DNA from: Trichostrongylus colubriformis
Taxonomy: Eukaryota; Nematoda; Chromadorea; Rhabditida; Trichostrongylidae
Direction: 5' to 3'
NCBI GenBank assembly: GCA_963978905.1
Contig: OZ022257.1
Span: 11,430,509-11,494,508, forward strand
Length of the DNA: 64,000 nt
In this document: piece after piece, positions 23,501 to 34,060 of the stretch
Layout: each line of letters opens with the position of its first letter
Position numbering within the stretch: the stretch's first letter is position 1
Position numbers and translations under genes: made by a program
Notes under the pieces: generated by a model
Database searches by the model: none
Told to the model about the DNA's origin: nothing
The model's input: the letters and a program-made list of their open reading frames with translations, nothing else

Positions 23501-25528
23501 GGGCGATAGTCCAGGACAGGGCGATGGACCAGGACAGAGCGATGGGCCAGGATCGGGCGATGGCCCAGGAACGGGCGATGGTTCAGGAAAAGGCAATGGT
23601 TCAGGAGAAGGCGATTGTTCAGGACCGGGCGATAGTCCAGGAACAAGCGATGGTTCAGGAACAGGCGATGGTCCAGGACGGGGCGATAGACCAGGACAGA
23701 GCGATGGGCCAGGATCGGGCGATGGTCCAGGAAAAGGCAATGGTTCAGGAGAAGGCGATTGTTCAGGACCGGGCGATAGTCCAGGAACAAGCGATGGTTC
23801 AGGAACAGGCGATGGTCCAGGACGGGGCGATAGACCAGGACAGAGCGATGGGCCAGGACCGGGCGATGGCCCAGGAACGGGCGATGGTCCAGGAAAAGGC
23901 AATGGTTCAGGAGAAGGCGATGGTTCAGGACCGGGCGATAGTCCAGGAACAAGCGATGGTTTAGGACCGGGCGATAGTCCAGGACAGGGCCATATACCAG
24001 GACAGAGCGATGGTCCAGGAACAGGCGATGGTCCAGGAAAAGGCGATGGTCCTGGAAAAGGCGATGGTTTAGGACCGGGCGATAGTCCAGGACAGGGCGA
24101 TATACCAGGACAGAGCGATGGTCCAGGAACAGGCGATGGTCCAGGAAAAGGCGATGGTCCTGGAAAAGGCGATGGTTTAGGACCGGGCGATAGTCCAGGA
24201 CAGGGCGATATACCAGGGCAGAGCGATGGGCCAGGAACCAGCGGTGGTTCTGACGATGGTCCTGGATAGGACGATGGTCCAGAGATAGACGATGGTCCCG
24301 ACGATGGTCCTGGATAGGTTGATGGTCCAGAAATAGACGATGGTCCTGATGACAGTGCTGGATAGGACGATGGTCCTGACGATCCTGGTAAGGACGATGG
24401 TCCTGACGATGATCCTGGATAGGACGATGGTTCAGAAATAGACGATGGTCCCGACCATGGTCCTGGATAGGATGATGGTCCAGAAATAGACGATGGTCCT
24501 GACGATGATCCTGGATAGGACGATGGTTCAGAAATAGACGATGGTCCCGACCATGGTCCTGGATAGGATGATGGTCCAGAAATAGACGATGGTCCTGACG
24601 ACGGTCCTGGATAAGACGATGGTCCAGAGATAGACGATGGTCCTGACGACGGTCCAGAGATAGACGATGGTCCCGACGATGGTCCTGGATAGGATGATGG
24701 TCCAGAAATAGACGATGGTCCTGACGACGGTCCTGGATAAGACGATGGTCCAGATATAGACGATGGTCCTGACGACGGTCCAGAGATAGACGATGGTCCC
24801 GACGATGGTCCTGGATAGGATGATGGTCCAGAAATAGACGATGGTCCTGACGACGGTCCTGGATAGGATGGTCCAGAAATAGACGATGGTCCTGACGACG
24901 GTCCTGGATAAGACGATGGTCCAGAGATAGACGATGGTCCTGACGACGGTCCAGAGATAGACGATGGTCCCGACGATGGTCCTGGATAGGATGATGGTCC
25001 AGAAATAGACGATGGTCCTGACGACGGTCCTGGATAAGACGATGGTCCAGATATAGACGATGGTCCTGACGACGGTCCAGAGATAGACGATGGTCCCGAC
25101 GATGGTCCTGGATAGGATGATGGTCCAGAAATAGACGATGGTCCTGACGACGGTCCTGGATAGGATGGTCCAGAAATAGACGATGGTCCTGACGATCCTG
25201 AATATCCTGACGACGATCCTGGATAGGACGATGGTCCTGACAATGGTCCTGGATTGGACGATGGACCAGAAATAAACGATGGTCCTAGGTAGGACCATCG
25301 TGCAGAAAGAGGCGATGGTCCCAGATCGAGAATGACAGCTTAATCAGTACTTTTGAGGGTTTTTTTCTTTCTGGGTTTAGTGTTTGTTCTCTATTTACCT
25401 GCAGCAAATAGATTGCAAAGTAGAGTGAGAAGGAGAAGCTGAAATCTTTTTCTTTGTAACTGGTTTTTATATAGCTTCTGTTGTAGAACATAAAAGACAC
25501 GCAAACTTACGTTTCCGTAGGAGCGCAT
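20515..25528 (-). CDS. Secreted CAP (SCP/TAPS) protein with giant Pro/Ser/Gly repeat, copy B
   Basis: Nine exons (complement): 25511-25528, 25399-25438, 22393-25338, 22062-22137, 21917-22001, 21690-21839, 21496-21606, 20669-20754, 20515-20611. All phases fit, giving 3609 nt and 1202 aa. The signal peptide is MRSYGN + [13 protein letters not shown]. The repeat region has two zones: first Ser-rich units (SSYPGPSSGPSSISGP), then [17 protein letters not shown] units, then a Thr run. The CAP domain parallels copy A ([61 protein letters not shown], ending GLCEA). Exon 5 has one extra codon. No stop or frameshift is seen. Only the Pro/Ser frame stays open across the whole 2.9-kb exon while competing frames are broken, which supports it as the translated one. 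Confidence 0.87.
22470..25320. repeat. Coding minisatellite of CAP copy B, two-zone array
   Basis: Positions 22470-24240 are 18-bp units of the same family as in copy A but more varied (GGTTCAGGACCGGGCGAT, GGTCCTGGAAAAGGCGAT types) arranged in higher-order blocks. Positions 24240-25320 use another unit set (GATGGTCCTGACGACGGTCC, AGAGATAGAC) in blocks of roughly 90-190 bp. The array encodes SPVPGP and SSISGPSSYPG repeats on the minus strand. Confidence 0.93.
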
Positions 25529-26187
25529 GTTTACCTTTTTACGCCTACAACCAGAGCTATGATGAACTGTTACCTTGCCTGCTTTTTATGCGGATACATT
25601 TTGCACTTCAATGAAACGGGCAGCCGTTTGGAATTCCGATTTATGTACTTCAAACGGCTTGATATTAGTAATCGGAAACATAGAGTGCAGTCGAATTTCG
25701 TCCACTAATGGGAATTTTTTGAATAAGTGCCCCAAATAACTGAAAACGTTGGTGATATTGTGTTTTCATAACGAGTTGCACTTTTATTTGTGAAGGACAT
25801 CCCAATTTCGACTCAACAAAAATTATACACACATTTTTCGATTTTACAACGCTGAAATTCCGATCAGTCTGTAAAGACTACGATAGCGGTGGTCCGACAA
25901 AAGCGCCAACCTGGTGCCACAAGCTCTCCCACCAACGTTCCACATAAGGGTAATAGATGCCCGGTCACGATTATGCAGAGCTGCTGCCAGTCTGAGCTAC
26001 TTTGGCAGAGAACCATCAATTAAGCCTAGCAAGTGACTTATAATAAAATTGGAAGCGTGAGCTTGCTTCCGAATTGGCAGTGTTCGGGGGCATTCATTTA
26101 TCGAGTCACTAAAGGTCTAACACTCTTTTTTTGTTGAATGCAGAAATGCAAAAACTTTTCTGGAACAACCTTTTCCACCTCTATGAA
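25529..26187. other. 5' flank of CAP copy B; TATA-like box at 25581-25590
   Basis: The segment to about 25960 is homologous to 15499-15930 of unit A. The minus strand reads CATAAAAAGC at 25581-25590, about 55 nt before the ATG at 25528, as in copy A. No other gene is visible. Confidence 0.45.
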
Positions 26188-26576
26188 ACTCGGCTTTGAT
26201 TGAGTGGTCCTTTTTTGTGGTTTGAACTGCACAAAGGTTGTTAATGAATTTTATGGGCTAAATTTTCGGCGGGTTCGTCTTCATCGGAGCCTAAAAGGGA
26301 GGCGGTAAAGTTATGACTTATACGACCAAATGTCTACGGCACAACTCACTGGAATTTTGGCGTCAGTGTAGGATATTACGCAAACACTGGGAAAAACACA
26401 TCGTACCTCAACCAGATCCACGGGATAGGCCAATATAGTCTGGAGACTTCGAAGTGATTGACTTCAGAGCCCGGTTGAAAGGTTAATCTTATACAGGACG
26501 CAAGATCTAAGGCAATATTATTCGTTAACAACCTCCGTGCAGTTCAAACCAGAAAAGGGGCCATTGGAAACCCTTC
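26188..26576. repeat. TIR element (MITE), about 390 bp
   Basis: The left arm contains TGGTTTGAACTGCACAAAGG followed by TTGTTAATGAAT; the right arm carries the inverse with few mismatches (ATTCGTTAACAACC, then TGCAGTTCAAACCA). The terminal inverted repeats are about 50 bp. There is no coding capacity. Confidence 0.65.
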
Positions 26577-27469
26577 GGCTGGCCAAATAGACAAACAAGC
26601 GAGTAAGCAAATAAGCGAATAGGCGATTAAGCAATAGGACATAAAACGTTTCGTTTTATTAATTATGACTCATTGTACAATTTGATTCCTGAAAATTGGA
26701 CACGCGGTGTGACTTTTCGCTTAGTTAAAAGGTCACACCAGCGATCACTTTCCAAATGCTCAAATTCTCAGGTTGCAATATTTTTCCAGCCATGGTCCCT
26801 TGTAATGCTCATTTCGCACACCGTTCTATGTATAACTGTTTCTTCATTTCTTTCATCATTTTCACAGATTTTTAAGCTCCTAGGATATTCTGGCTTTCAC
26901 TGCATTAGTCTAGTATGCCTTTATTAATCAAGTGTTTGGATCATTCCACAGGTCATGTCGTTTTTCCAGATTATCTTTTCATGAGAGGTTATGGGTTTTT
27001 GCAGCATGCCCTAGATTGCTCGGAAGAAATTTGTGTGCTCTACAAAAATGTGTGTCTGATTTTCAGATTGGGGCCGGCTTCAGTTGCTGATGTGAAGAAT
27101 ATACGTAAATGATCGTATCGGCAACACTATTTCTCTTCGGAAAAGTCAATTAAACATGTGTCGCGTAGTTAGGACCTAATCGCTCCCATAAGTTCCACTA
27201 ATCAGTTCATCGAAAAATTGTAAATTTTTTTTAAACTCCATTCTACGATTTGTCGGCCTGAAAGTCAGCCCCGTTCCAATTCACCCACAAATAGAACATA
27301 TCATTTTGTAGAAAAGATATTTTTTAAAGGCGTGAAATGCTATTCAAAAGTATATGTGGTTTGTGGGAAAAATGTCTGTCCGAAAAAACCACATTACTCA
27401 TTTAATGGCTAAATAATTGCCTAATCAACCAAATTACAACGAAAAATTGGTGAAGCAAGTGAAAATGTA
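26577..27469. other. No gene identified
   Basis: The plus-strand ORFs at 26673-26927 and 26915-27112 show no recognisable domain and no paired splice structure. Short spaced GCGAATA/AAGCAATA repeats occur at 26590-26640. Confidence 0.4.
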
Positions 27470-28177
27470 TTAGGTGTATGCAGAATAAATGGCTAGAACG
27501 GGCCACTTTTTTTCAAAACGACATAACTTCGCTGAGGCACAACTTTATTGGTCGAAATAATAACCATTCGAATCTACACAACTTCGCCAACGATCTGGTA
27601 AAGAAAATATGTCATCACGATTAAAATCTGGAATGCGAGAATTAATAAGGTCAGCAATGGCATTTTCAACCTGCATAGTATCGGCGAACTTCTTCCGACG
27701 CAGGCTGGCATCGAGAACCCGGAAAAAGTGAAATCCGTTGAGGATAGGTCTGGGGATTAAGGGGGATGAGGGAGAGTCTCGATGTCTAACTGCATCACTT
27801 TCTGCCGGGTGACTTGCGAAGTGTGGGGTTTTGCGTTGTTTTGTGCACCCAGCAAAAGCTGATGCAGTCAGGCATCGAGACTCTCCCTCACCCCCCCCCC
27901 CCCTTATTTCTCAGACCAATCCTCAACGGACAACTTTTCCGAGTTCTCGATGCATACCTGCGTCAGCGAAAATTCGCCGATACTATGCACGGTAAAAATG
28001 CCATTCTTGACTTTATCAATTCTCGCAATTCAGAATTTGATCGTGATGGCATATTTTCTTCACCAGACCGTTGGCAAAGCTCTGTAGATTCGAATGGTTT
28101 TTATTCGACAAATAAAGTTGTGTCTGAGCGAAGTTATGGCCAGTTATGTTTTGGCCTTTTATTCTGCACACACCTGA
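27470..28177. mobile_element. Palindromic mariner derivative 1 (transposase 3' end in both arms)
   Basis: 708 bp flanked by TA on both sides. The ends are TTAGGTGTATGCAGAATAAA on the left and the inverse of TCAGGTGTGTGCAGAATAAA on the right. The two halves are long imperfect inverted copies meeting near 27800-27850. Each arm encodes, reading outward, the C-terminal part of a mariner transposase: the right arm (+) shows FRVLDAYLRQRKFAD, then DRWQSSVDSNGFY, and the left arm (-) the same with differences. The catalytic STD segment is present, but a poly-C run at 27892-27903 and other indels break the frame. Non-autonomous. Confidence 0.85.
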
Positions 28178-28577
28178 TAGCAAGAGTCTGTGGTACCCCC
28201 TAAGGCGCCATATCGCCTACCGTCCAGACCAACAAAGATTTTCCAGCCTAGCCAATTGGTACCAGGCCTTTCCAGTGAAGGAATATGGCTGGTTTGAAAC
28301 TGTAACACGATTTGCTCTTCATTGAAAGCCAAATAAATTCATTTAGTCAGATGTTCAAGTCAGTGTTTTTATCCTCCTATACGCGGTACCAATTCATCCA
28401 ACCCGGAAGGATGGAAGGCTCGGTTGGCCTGGGCGGGTATGGATGCGGAATCTGATCCCCGATCCATGAGAGCTGAAGTATCCGTCATCTGTCACTGTAA
28501 CATTTTCGCTTTCTTAAGAAAATGAATGAGTTATCATGTCATCATCACTTAATTTTACTGCTCTCTTACGTTGCCGG

Positions 28578-28814
28578 GGTGAGGCTACTCACTTCGGAAA
28601 ATCGCTTCGCGGCGTCGCACTCGCGGCGCCACCAGCACGACTTGCGAATCGATTGCTCTTGGAGCCCGGCAGAACGTGGCTGCGTCACCTTCTGCGCTTC
28701 CACCCATGTCACACTGCCTCGCTTGAAGGCTGCCATGCCCAGCCACTGGCACTGGCACCCACCGCGCCCTCGCCACGGGCGGCTACGCGATTTTCCGGAG
28801 TAAGTAGCCTCACC
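28578..28814. repeat. GC-rich MITE with 28-bp inverted ends
   Basis: The left end GGTGAGGCTACTCACTTCGG continues AAAATCGC; the right end is its inverse with 2 mismatches in 28. The interior is GC-rich, unlike the AT-rich flanks. GTTGCCG occurs just outside both ends. The ORFs on both strands over it have no domain. Confidence 0.8.
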
Positions 28815-29388
28815 CATGTTGCCGCACAACATCTCGCGAGCACTCAGCATTTCATTGGTCTCGACGTTGTAGTAGGTTGCTCATGCTGTTCTAAATATGC
28901 TTTTTTGGGAATGGCACTCACCTCCTTGCCGAAAGCAATGTGTAATGTCATCACGACTCGTAGACTAGCTTGAAAAAGCTTTCTTTCAGAAGAATTAGGA
29001 AAAGCACGACTGAAACGAAAACCAAAAACCAGGGCCCTAAAATTGTTGAATTCATGTAGGTATTTATTGTCAGCTCTGTTCACAAATCAAATCTGCATTC
29101 ATGATAGGATATTCAAAAAACACCGGAAAAAAACGGAGTGTATAGGCAGCTGGGCTCGTGCCAGGATCCTGGATCGGATATTAGGACAACTAGCACAATA
29201 GCAACGCCCCCTGCTCTAGTTCTCACCCCTCTCTTTTTGATCGGCTAGTTGCATTCATAACCCCTCAAACAGGGATGACATAGGTCTGTGTGGATAATTG
29301 CGGTGCCCAGAAAGCCCAAATGGGGGTTCAGGTCCTGTCAGGGGGCACTTAATTTTGTAAACAAATAACAACAACAAGCTAGAAGTCT
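28815..29388. other. No gene identified
   Basis: There is a short similarity at 29070-29095 to 9940-9970, and 29330-29388 joins the homologous part of unit B. Nothing else is recognised. Confidence 0.4.
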
Positions 29389-29727
29389 TTATTGACTTTT
29401 TACGCAAGTACATTTTGCACTCGATGCAATACTTTCGAACCCGTATCGATCAAAATTGTAGACTTCATATCCATCCAGGCCAAATGCGCGATGACTTCCT
29501 GCACAAAAAACTTTTTTTGTTCTGTTCTCTACCGCATTCAAGAAAATCTGAAGGTAACGAACTCTAGAAAGTTTTATAAGAAAACTCTATTGCTCATATA
29601 AAGTGCTGCAAAAATTAACAGTAAGTAAGCAAAAAAAGATTGGATGCTCACCTGTCTGATTTTTAAGGTCCCATAATTCTAACAAACAACCAGGTCGTAC
29701 CACTGCTGCCACTGGAGCATCATCCCA
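29389..29727 (-). CDS. Beta/gamma-crystallin-like secreted protein, copy B, 3' exons
   Basis: Two phase-compatible exons: 29652-29727 (WDDAPVAAVVRPGCLLELWD..) with a GTGAGC donor, and 29389-29498 (HRAFGLDGYEVYNFDRYGFE, then SIASSAKCTC) ending at TAA. An AATAAA overlaps the stop region. The C..LELWD.KN.TG...YNFD...SSAKCTC pattern resembles small extracellular beta/gamma-crystallin-like proteins of nematodes (inference). The first exon with the signal peptide was not identified; a TATTTAAATA box lies upstream near 29900, but the intervening DNA carries a repeat fragment similar to 52449-52490. Copy A (16140-16503) is its decayed paralog. Confidence 0.5.
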
Positions 29728-31059
29728 CTGCAATCAATTGATTTTGATATTTTGTTTTTTGATAGCTGCTGATTTTCGCCACAGCTTACTATCCGGCACA
29801 TGTGCCCGGAAAGCAATGGAAAGCTGATTCGAGTCCCGTCCGAGACCGAAGCTTTTGCTCACAGCTCAGCATACTTGTAGCTATGGTTGAAGTTTCGACA
29901 GTATTTAAATAGAACCCGTTCTGATGCAAAGAGCCGTACATATTTTGCATGATCAAAAACCGATTCCCGTTTGATCTGTCGAGCTATCATTCCCTTCGAA
30001 GTATTAATTATATTTTTATTTTTGGTGTATTTTTTGCGGCGTTAATGTATTTGGGTGTGTTCTCCGCTGAGCTCGGCGTAGTGTTTCTAAACAACTCGAG
30101 TAAACAAACTGATGACTGTAGTACTGTTCCCAGTGAGGGACAACAGTGCGACAAATAATGCCCCCTCCCCCAGCTACTGCAGTACCCTTTTTTGCAACCT
30201 ATTGCTGGTCGCTGGCTTTGTCTGTTGAATGTCCCTTAATACAATGTGCAAAACACATTTTTTTGGAACATTTTTTCACCAGTGGCATTTTCAATTTACT
30301 GTTCGAAAGGAACAAATTTTCACCACAAAATTTACTATATCTATTTTGTTTGTTGTTCGCACGCAAAAGTGGTAAACATTTTGTTTATTTATCATGAGTG
30401 TCGGTTAAGTTTAAAATCGATATTGCTCACGCACTCAATGAAACTTATCGTGGAGGTATGATTAAAGCGTATATTATCGAAAATTATTTTAGTAAATTTG
30501 CTATTGCTCTATTAGTTTTGTTCAGTGTTTAGTTTCACCTTAACCAGGAATTATTTGTTGATTATATGGTCATATTGATCGTCAATTTCGCTGGTATTTT
30601 ATTGATTTGGTTTGTTTTGTTGTTGGTTATCTCTACTTTTTCAATGACTTAGTACATATGTGGGAAGAAATCAATATTAATCAATATTTTAGGGTGCTCA
30701 TACAAAGCAGCCTGTCACTGTCAGCGTGGATCCAAGGACTTTGTGTGAATCCTGAGCAGCAGACACAAAAAGTAGTGCAAAATATGTGAGTCTTCTTGGA
30801 ACGAATTTTTTTGCCTTTGATTTTATTGTAAGATATTCCTTGGTATACGCATAAATAGACATAATCACGATATGCACATATATTTGTACGTAATGTCGTA
30901 TGCTTGGAGCCGGTTGGGCTAGCGCACACTACTGCGCGCGTAACATCGTGGGCGTCAGTGGGTCGATTGGAACTGCTTTTTTCCATGAATTTTGATAAAT
31001 TTAAAAGTTTTTATAAATTTGTATAAATTTACACAGTGACCATTACCAAATATAATCCC
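29728..31059. other. Upstream part of duplication unit B; no confirmed gene
   Basis: AT-rich sequence diverged from unit A (16504-17480). The segment at about 29830-29890 (CTGAG..GAGCAAAAGCTTCGGTC) is shared with 52449-52490. No domain was found in ORFs at 29949-30461 or 30607-30986. Confidence 0.4.
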
Positions 31060-31495
31060 ATCGTGGGCGGACCTTAACTTGATCCATGTCTGCTTTTTAC
31101 TTCTGGTACTTCATGCCCTACCCATCCCAGGCTTGGCCTCATTTCCATACGTTGTCCTTCATATAACGCCCTAACTCCTCCCAACACCACAATAGCTCCA
31201 CCCACTGTCCCGAGCCGCTTTCATGACCTTCAGGAACTCATCCTTGACCTCAATCCATGTTCCCCACACATTTGGACCATATTGGATTCCAATCAACAAT
31301 ATTCGGTCTGAAAACGTGAAATTCCAGAGCACGCACTGCCCACCATGGGCGGAACTTGGTCCAGCTGTAGTCTTTAATTCTTTTTCCATGCACTATCCAC
31401 CCCGAACTTGTCCCCATCTCTACAGGCTCTTTTTCATGCTGTGCCCAATTTCGTAACAGACCGACGGAAGACAGACGAAGCATTTTATATAATAG
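31060..31495 (+). repeat. Dispersed repeat R2 (inverted copy at 40165-40620)
   Basis: Shared blocks: GAACTTGTCCCCATCTCTACAGG, CTCTTTTTCATGCTGTGCC, and the tail with GACAGACGAAGC. The copy at 40165-40620 is in the opposite orientation with a longer GTCCGTCCGTC run. There are no coding motifs. Confidence 0.6.
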
Positions 31496-32106
31496 TAGGG
31501 GTGACAAGGTGAAGTGATAAGTTTCTTCACCATGAACTGTGAAGCACTCCGCATCTGTTGATCCCTCGGGAATGTGCCATGCATTCTACTTCTACCCAGT
31601 GTCATAGTAATTATGAATGCGGTTAATACTATACTACATCTGCACCACAATAATATCTGGGGTCAGCCGACATGTGAGACGTTTTTTTCCTTCTGACGAC
31701 TCCATTATCAATTCAGCTGCTTCTGAGAGATGGAAAATGTCACTGGCCTGGGGGGAGGGGGGGGGATTAATCCTAGATATGGCCCATGCCTATGCTAGTG
31801 ACAACAACGCCACAGCAACGTGAGTATACCACTTGGACCTCAGAACACAACGATGAGACACTCACTTTTTGTTCAGTTATGAGCCAGAAAGAAGGAAAAT
31901 CGCTTCGAAAGACTTGCATTTTTCCAGGTCGGAGGGAGGGTAGCATGGCGTCGCTCAATAAAAAATTGTTAAACGCTTCAAATATACTGTCGTAAATTTT
32001 TTTGTGTAATTAGATGTGATCGCAATCAATAATGGTATTCTAATTAGATGAATTCCCCGGAAAAATGACAGAAGAAACAAGAAAAAAATAATTGTGACTA
32101 ACGTAC
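31496..32106. other. No gene identified
   Basis: Contains a G-run (31750-31765) and short ORFs on both strands with no recognised domain. Confidence 0.4.
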
Positions 32107-32343
32107 AATGGCTCCCAGCACACCGTTGCCGTTAATTTTCAATCGCAGTACTTCTTTAGGGTCGCAGTCATAGTTGGAGAAGAGCATAGCACAACATCGT
32201 GGACATAGATCGAGTAATGCTGGATTACAGTTAGACGTAGTCCATTTCACCAGAACAATAAGCACCACAACAGTATATGTGAACATCTGCAGGACAACGG
32301 CTAGTACTGCACATTTGTGAAGCTGCAACGTACAAGCAAGTTT
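32107..32343 (-). CDS. Candidate exon of a membrane protein, unidentified
   Basis: A 79-codon minus-strand stretch is bounded by a CATCAG acceptor and a GTACGT donor, phase 0 on both sides. It holds one strong membrane segment (AVLAVVLQMFTYTVVVLIVL) followed by a Cys-rich soluble part (LDLCPRCCAMLF) and KINGNGVLGAI. The TY plus hydrophobics string faintly recalls the TM7 signature of gustatory-type receptors, but no partner exons were found. It lies downstream of the multi-pass gene on the same strand, but that gene has its own stop and AATAAA first. Confidence 0.35.
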
Positions 32344-33339
32344 CTGATGGCTGAGAAAGATTGAGATGAACTTAAATACACAGTTTCCATGGTAACGAAA
32401 AGCTTGGACTGAGTGCTCTAAAAGTTCCTGCATCTGAACAGCTATGCTGATTTCATGAGCTATAACCGGAGCGAAAGATACAAAGGGGTCATACAGCCTC
32501 ACAGACTCCGCCCATCACGGTTGATCCCGCCCACCATTCGGAAGCTATGTGGGTTACATAGAATCATTAGCTTGAGAACAATGGAAAAAAGGCTCAGTGA
32601 AGTACCACAGAAACATTGCGAAAGACACTCGGGAGAAGTAAAAACCACATCAGTTTGATTCATTTTCATTGATGACAAATTCAGGAATAGATCGATATGT
32701 TTGGTGATGAGAAAGTGATGATATCGATGGCATCACTAAAGAATAGAAATGTGAGAGATATGCCCGAGAAAACCGACGAGGTGAGCCCATTAGCAAGTGA
32801 TTGATCGTAGTTGTGCATGATAAACAATCAATAGCTCGTAGCCCAACAAGTGGCAAGTGCCAAAGAGGTACTTTGTAAGTATGAAGGCGGTCCTTTCTTT
32901 CCAATGTGTGCAACACTGGAAAGCGTTGCGGTTCCTAAGTCATTGTAGTCATTTTGGACTTGATTTTCATTTGGAATTCTTCACATTTCATTTTCATTCT
33001 TGTATAAGTGTGTGTGTGATACAAGTCCGTTGTCAAAACTACACTTGTTGTCGGAATCACCAGGATTGCGCCTCTATTTCGATTCTCCTTCGCAACCGCA
33101 AAGGTGTCCAAAATGATAGTTCCCAGCCCAGAAAGTAAGCGATTGAGGCAGAGCTGCGCTCACGCATTGTTGTCCACGAGCACGTCTGGTGGAGATCAGA
33201 CAACCAGCTATTTACGGATGCAAAGAAGGCCTACGTTAGTTGCTAGTATGGTGTGGAACGATTCTAAGAATCGTTATAATTGTAGTTGGCACCTTTAAAG
33301 GTAGAATTTCATACATGCTCTCTGAAAACATTTCCACAT
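32344..33339. other. No gene identified
   Basis: Short ORFs on both strands with no domain. The minus-strand ORF at 32650-32916 and plus-strand ORF at 32857-33138 overlap and are not supported. Confidence 0.4.
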
Positions 33340-33690
33340 TCCACTTCAGAAGAGGTTATGTGTTGCGAAACTCCCATTCAAATGCGCGGCTCGCGTCTCA
33401 TCACGATACCGCAGCACTGCCAGTCACCGCGCTGACATGCATCCGTCGTGGGAGTTGCTCATAAGGCGGAATAACGTTCGCTGCCGGTTGACTCAGCCCG
33501 TCTGCGTCTACCCTACCGGCTAGTGATGCAGAGGAGTGCGAAAAAGGGATTTCCTGTTCTCAATTTTTCGGTGATTTCGCCATTTTATTTCACCATTTCT
33601 CTACTGTTACACTGCTGAACATCTATACTTTCCTATTTCACGATATCCTGAACTGAATTAACCCCATCTGGTGTCTTTGATCGATAATCT
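33340..33690. repeat. Dispersed repeat R3 (copies at 48490-48740 and about 3530-3720)
   Basis: Shared with 48490-48740 are GAAACTCCCA, CACTGCCAGTCACCG, GCATCCG, GGCGGAATAA-like and the ATTTTGCCATTTTATTTC-like blocks. It is probably a non-coding interspersed element. Confidence 0.55.
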
Positions 33691-34060
33691 TGGGTGGGGG
33701 TTTTGAATTACTAGTCTATGAAGAAAAAATCACTCGATACTTGATTTCGGGGTCTATTGCTATCTTTAATATCCACTATCGTGAGAGCGCTTGACGAGAG
33801 ACTAGACGAAGAAGGCGGGAAATAAACACAGAAGGAGGGAAGGGCGACAGGGACGCAGACAGAGTGATCTACTAAGGACGTCTGATTAATTTTGAAAAGA
33901 CGTAGCACTCTAATAAGTGTGCTGAAGTATGGCAATAAAGGGCAGCGAGATGGGAATATTCAGAAAAGCTATGTGTAACAAAGGGAAATGGCTCTATGGC
34001 TGACAAATGTAGCAAATATTTGTACAAATATTTTTATTACACATATTAATCATATAATCT

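Larger units (their letters stand above)
20110..30830. repeat. Segmental duplication, unit B (expanded by insertions)
   Basis: Same order and orientation as unit A: CAP gene, crystallin-like gene, AT-rich upstream DNA. It is longer than A because of a larger coding minisatellite (about 2.9 kb against 1.8 kb), a palindromic mariner (27470-28177), a MITE (28578-28814), another TIR element (26188-26576) and flanking DNA between 26.0 and 29.3 kb. Confidence 0.85.

Noticed and set aside
22470..25320. CRISPR-like regular repeats
   Set aside because: This is a contiguous coding minisatellite without spacers, in a eukaryotic gene.
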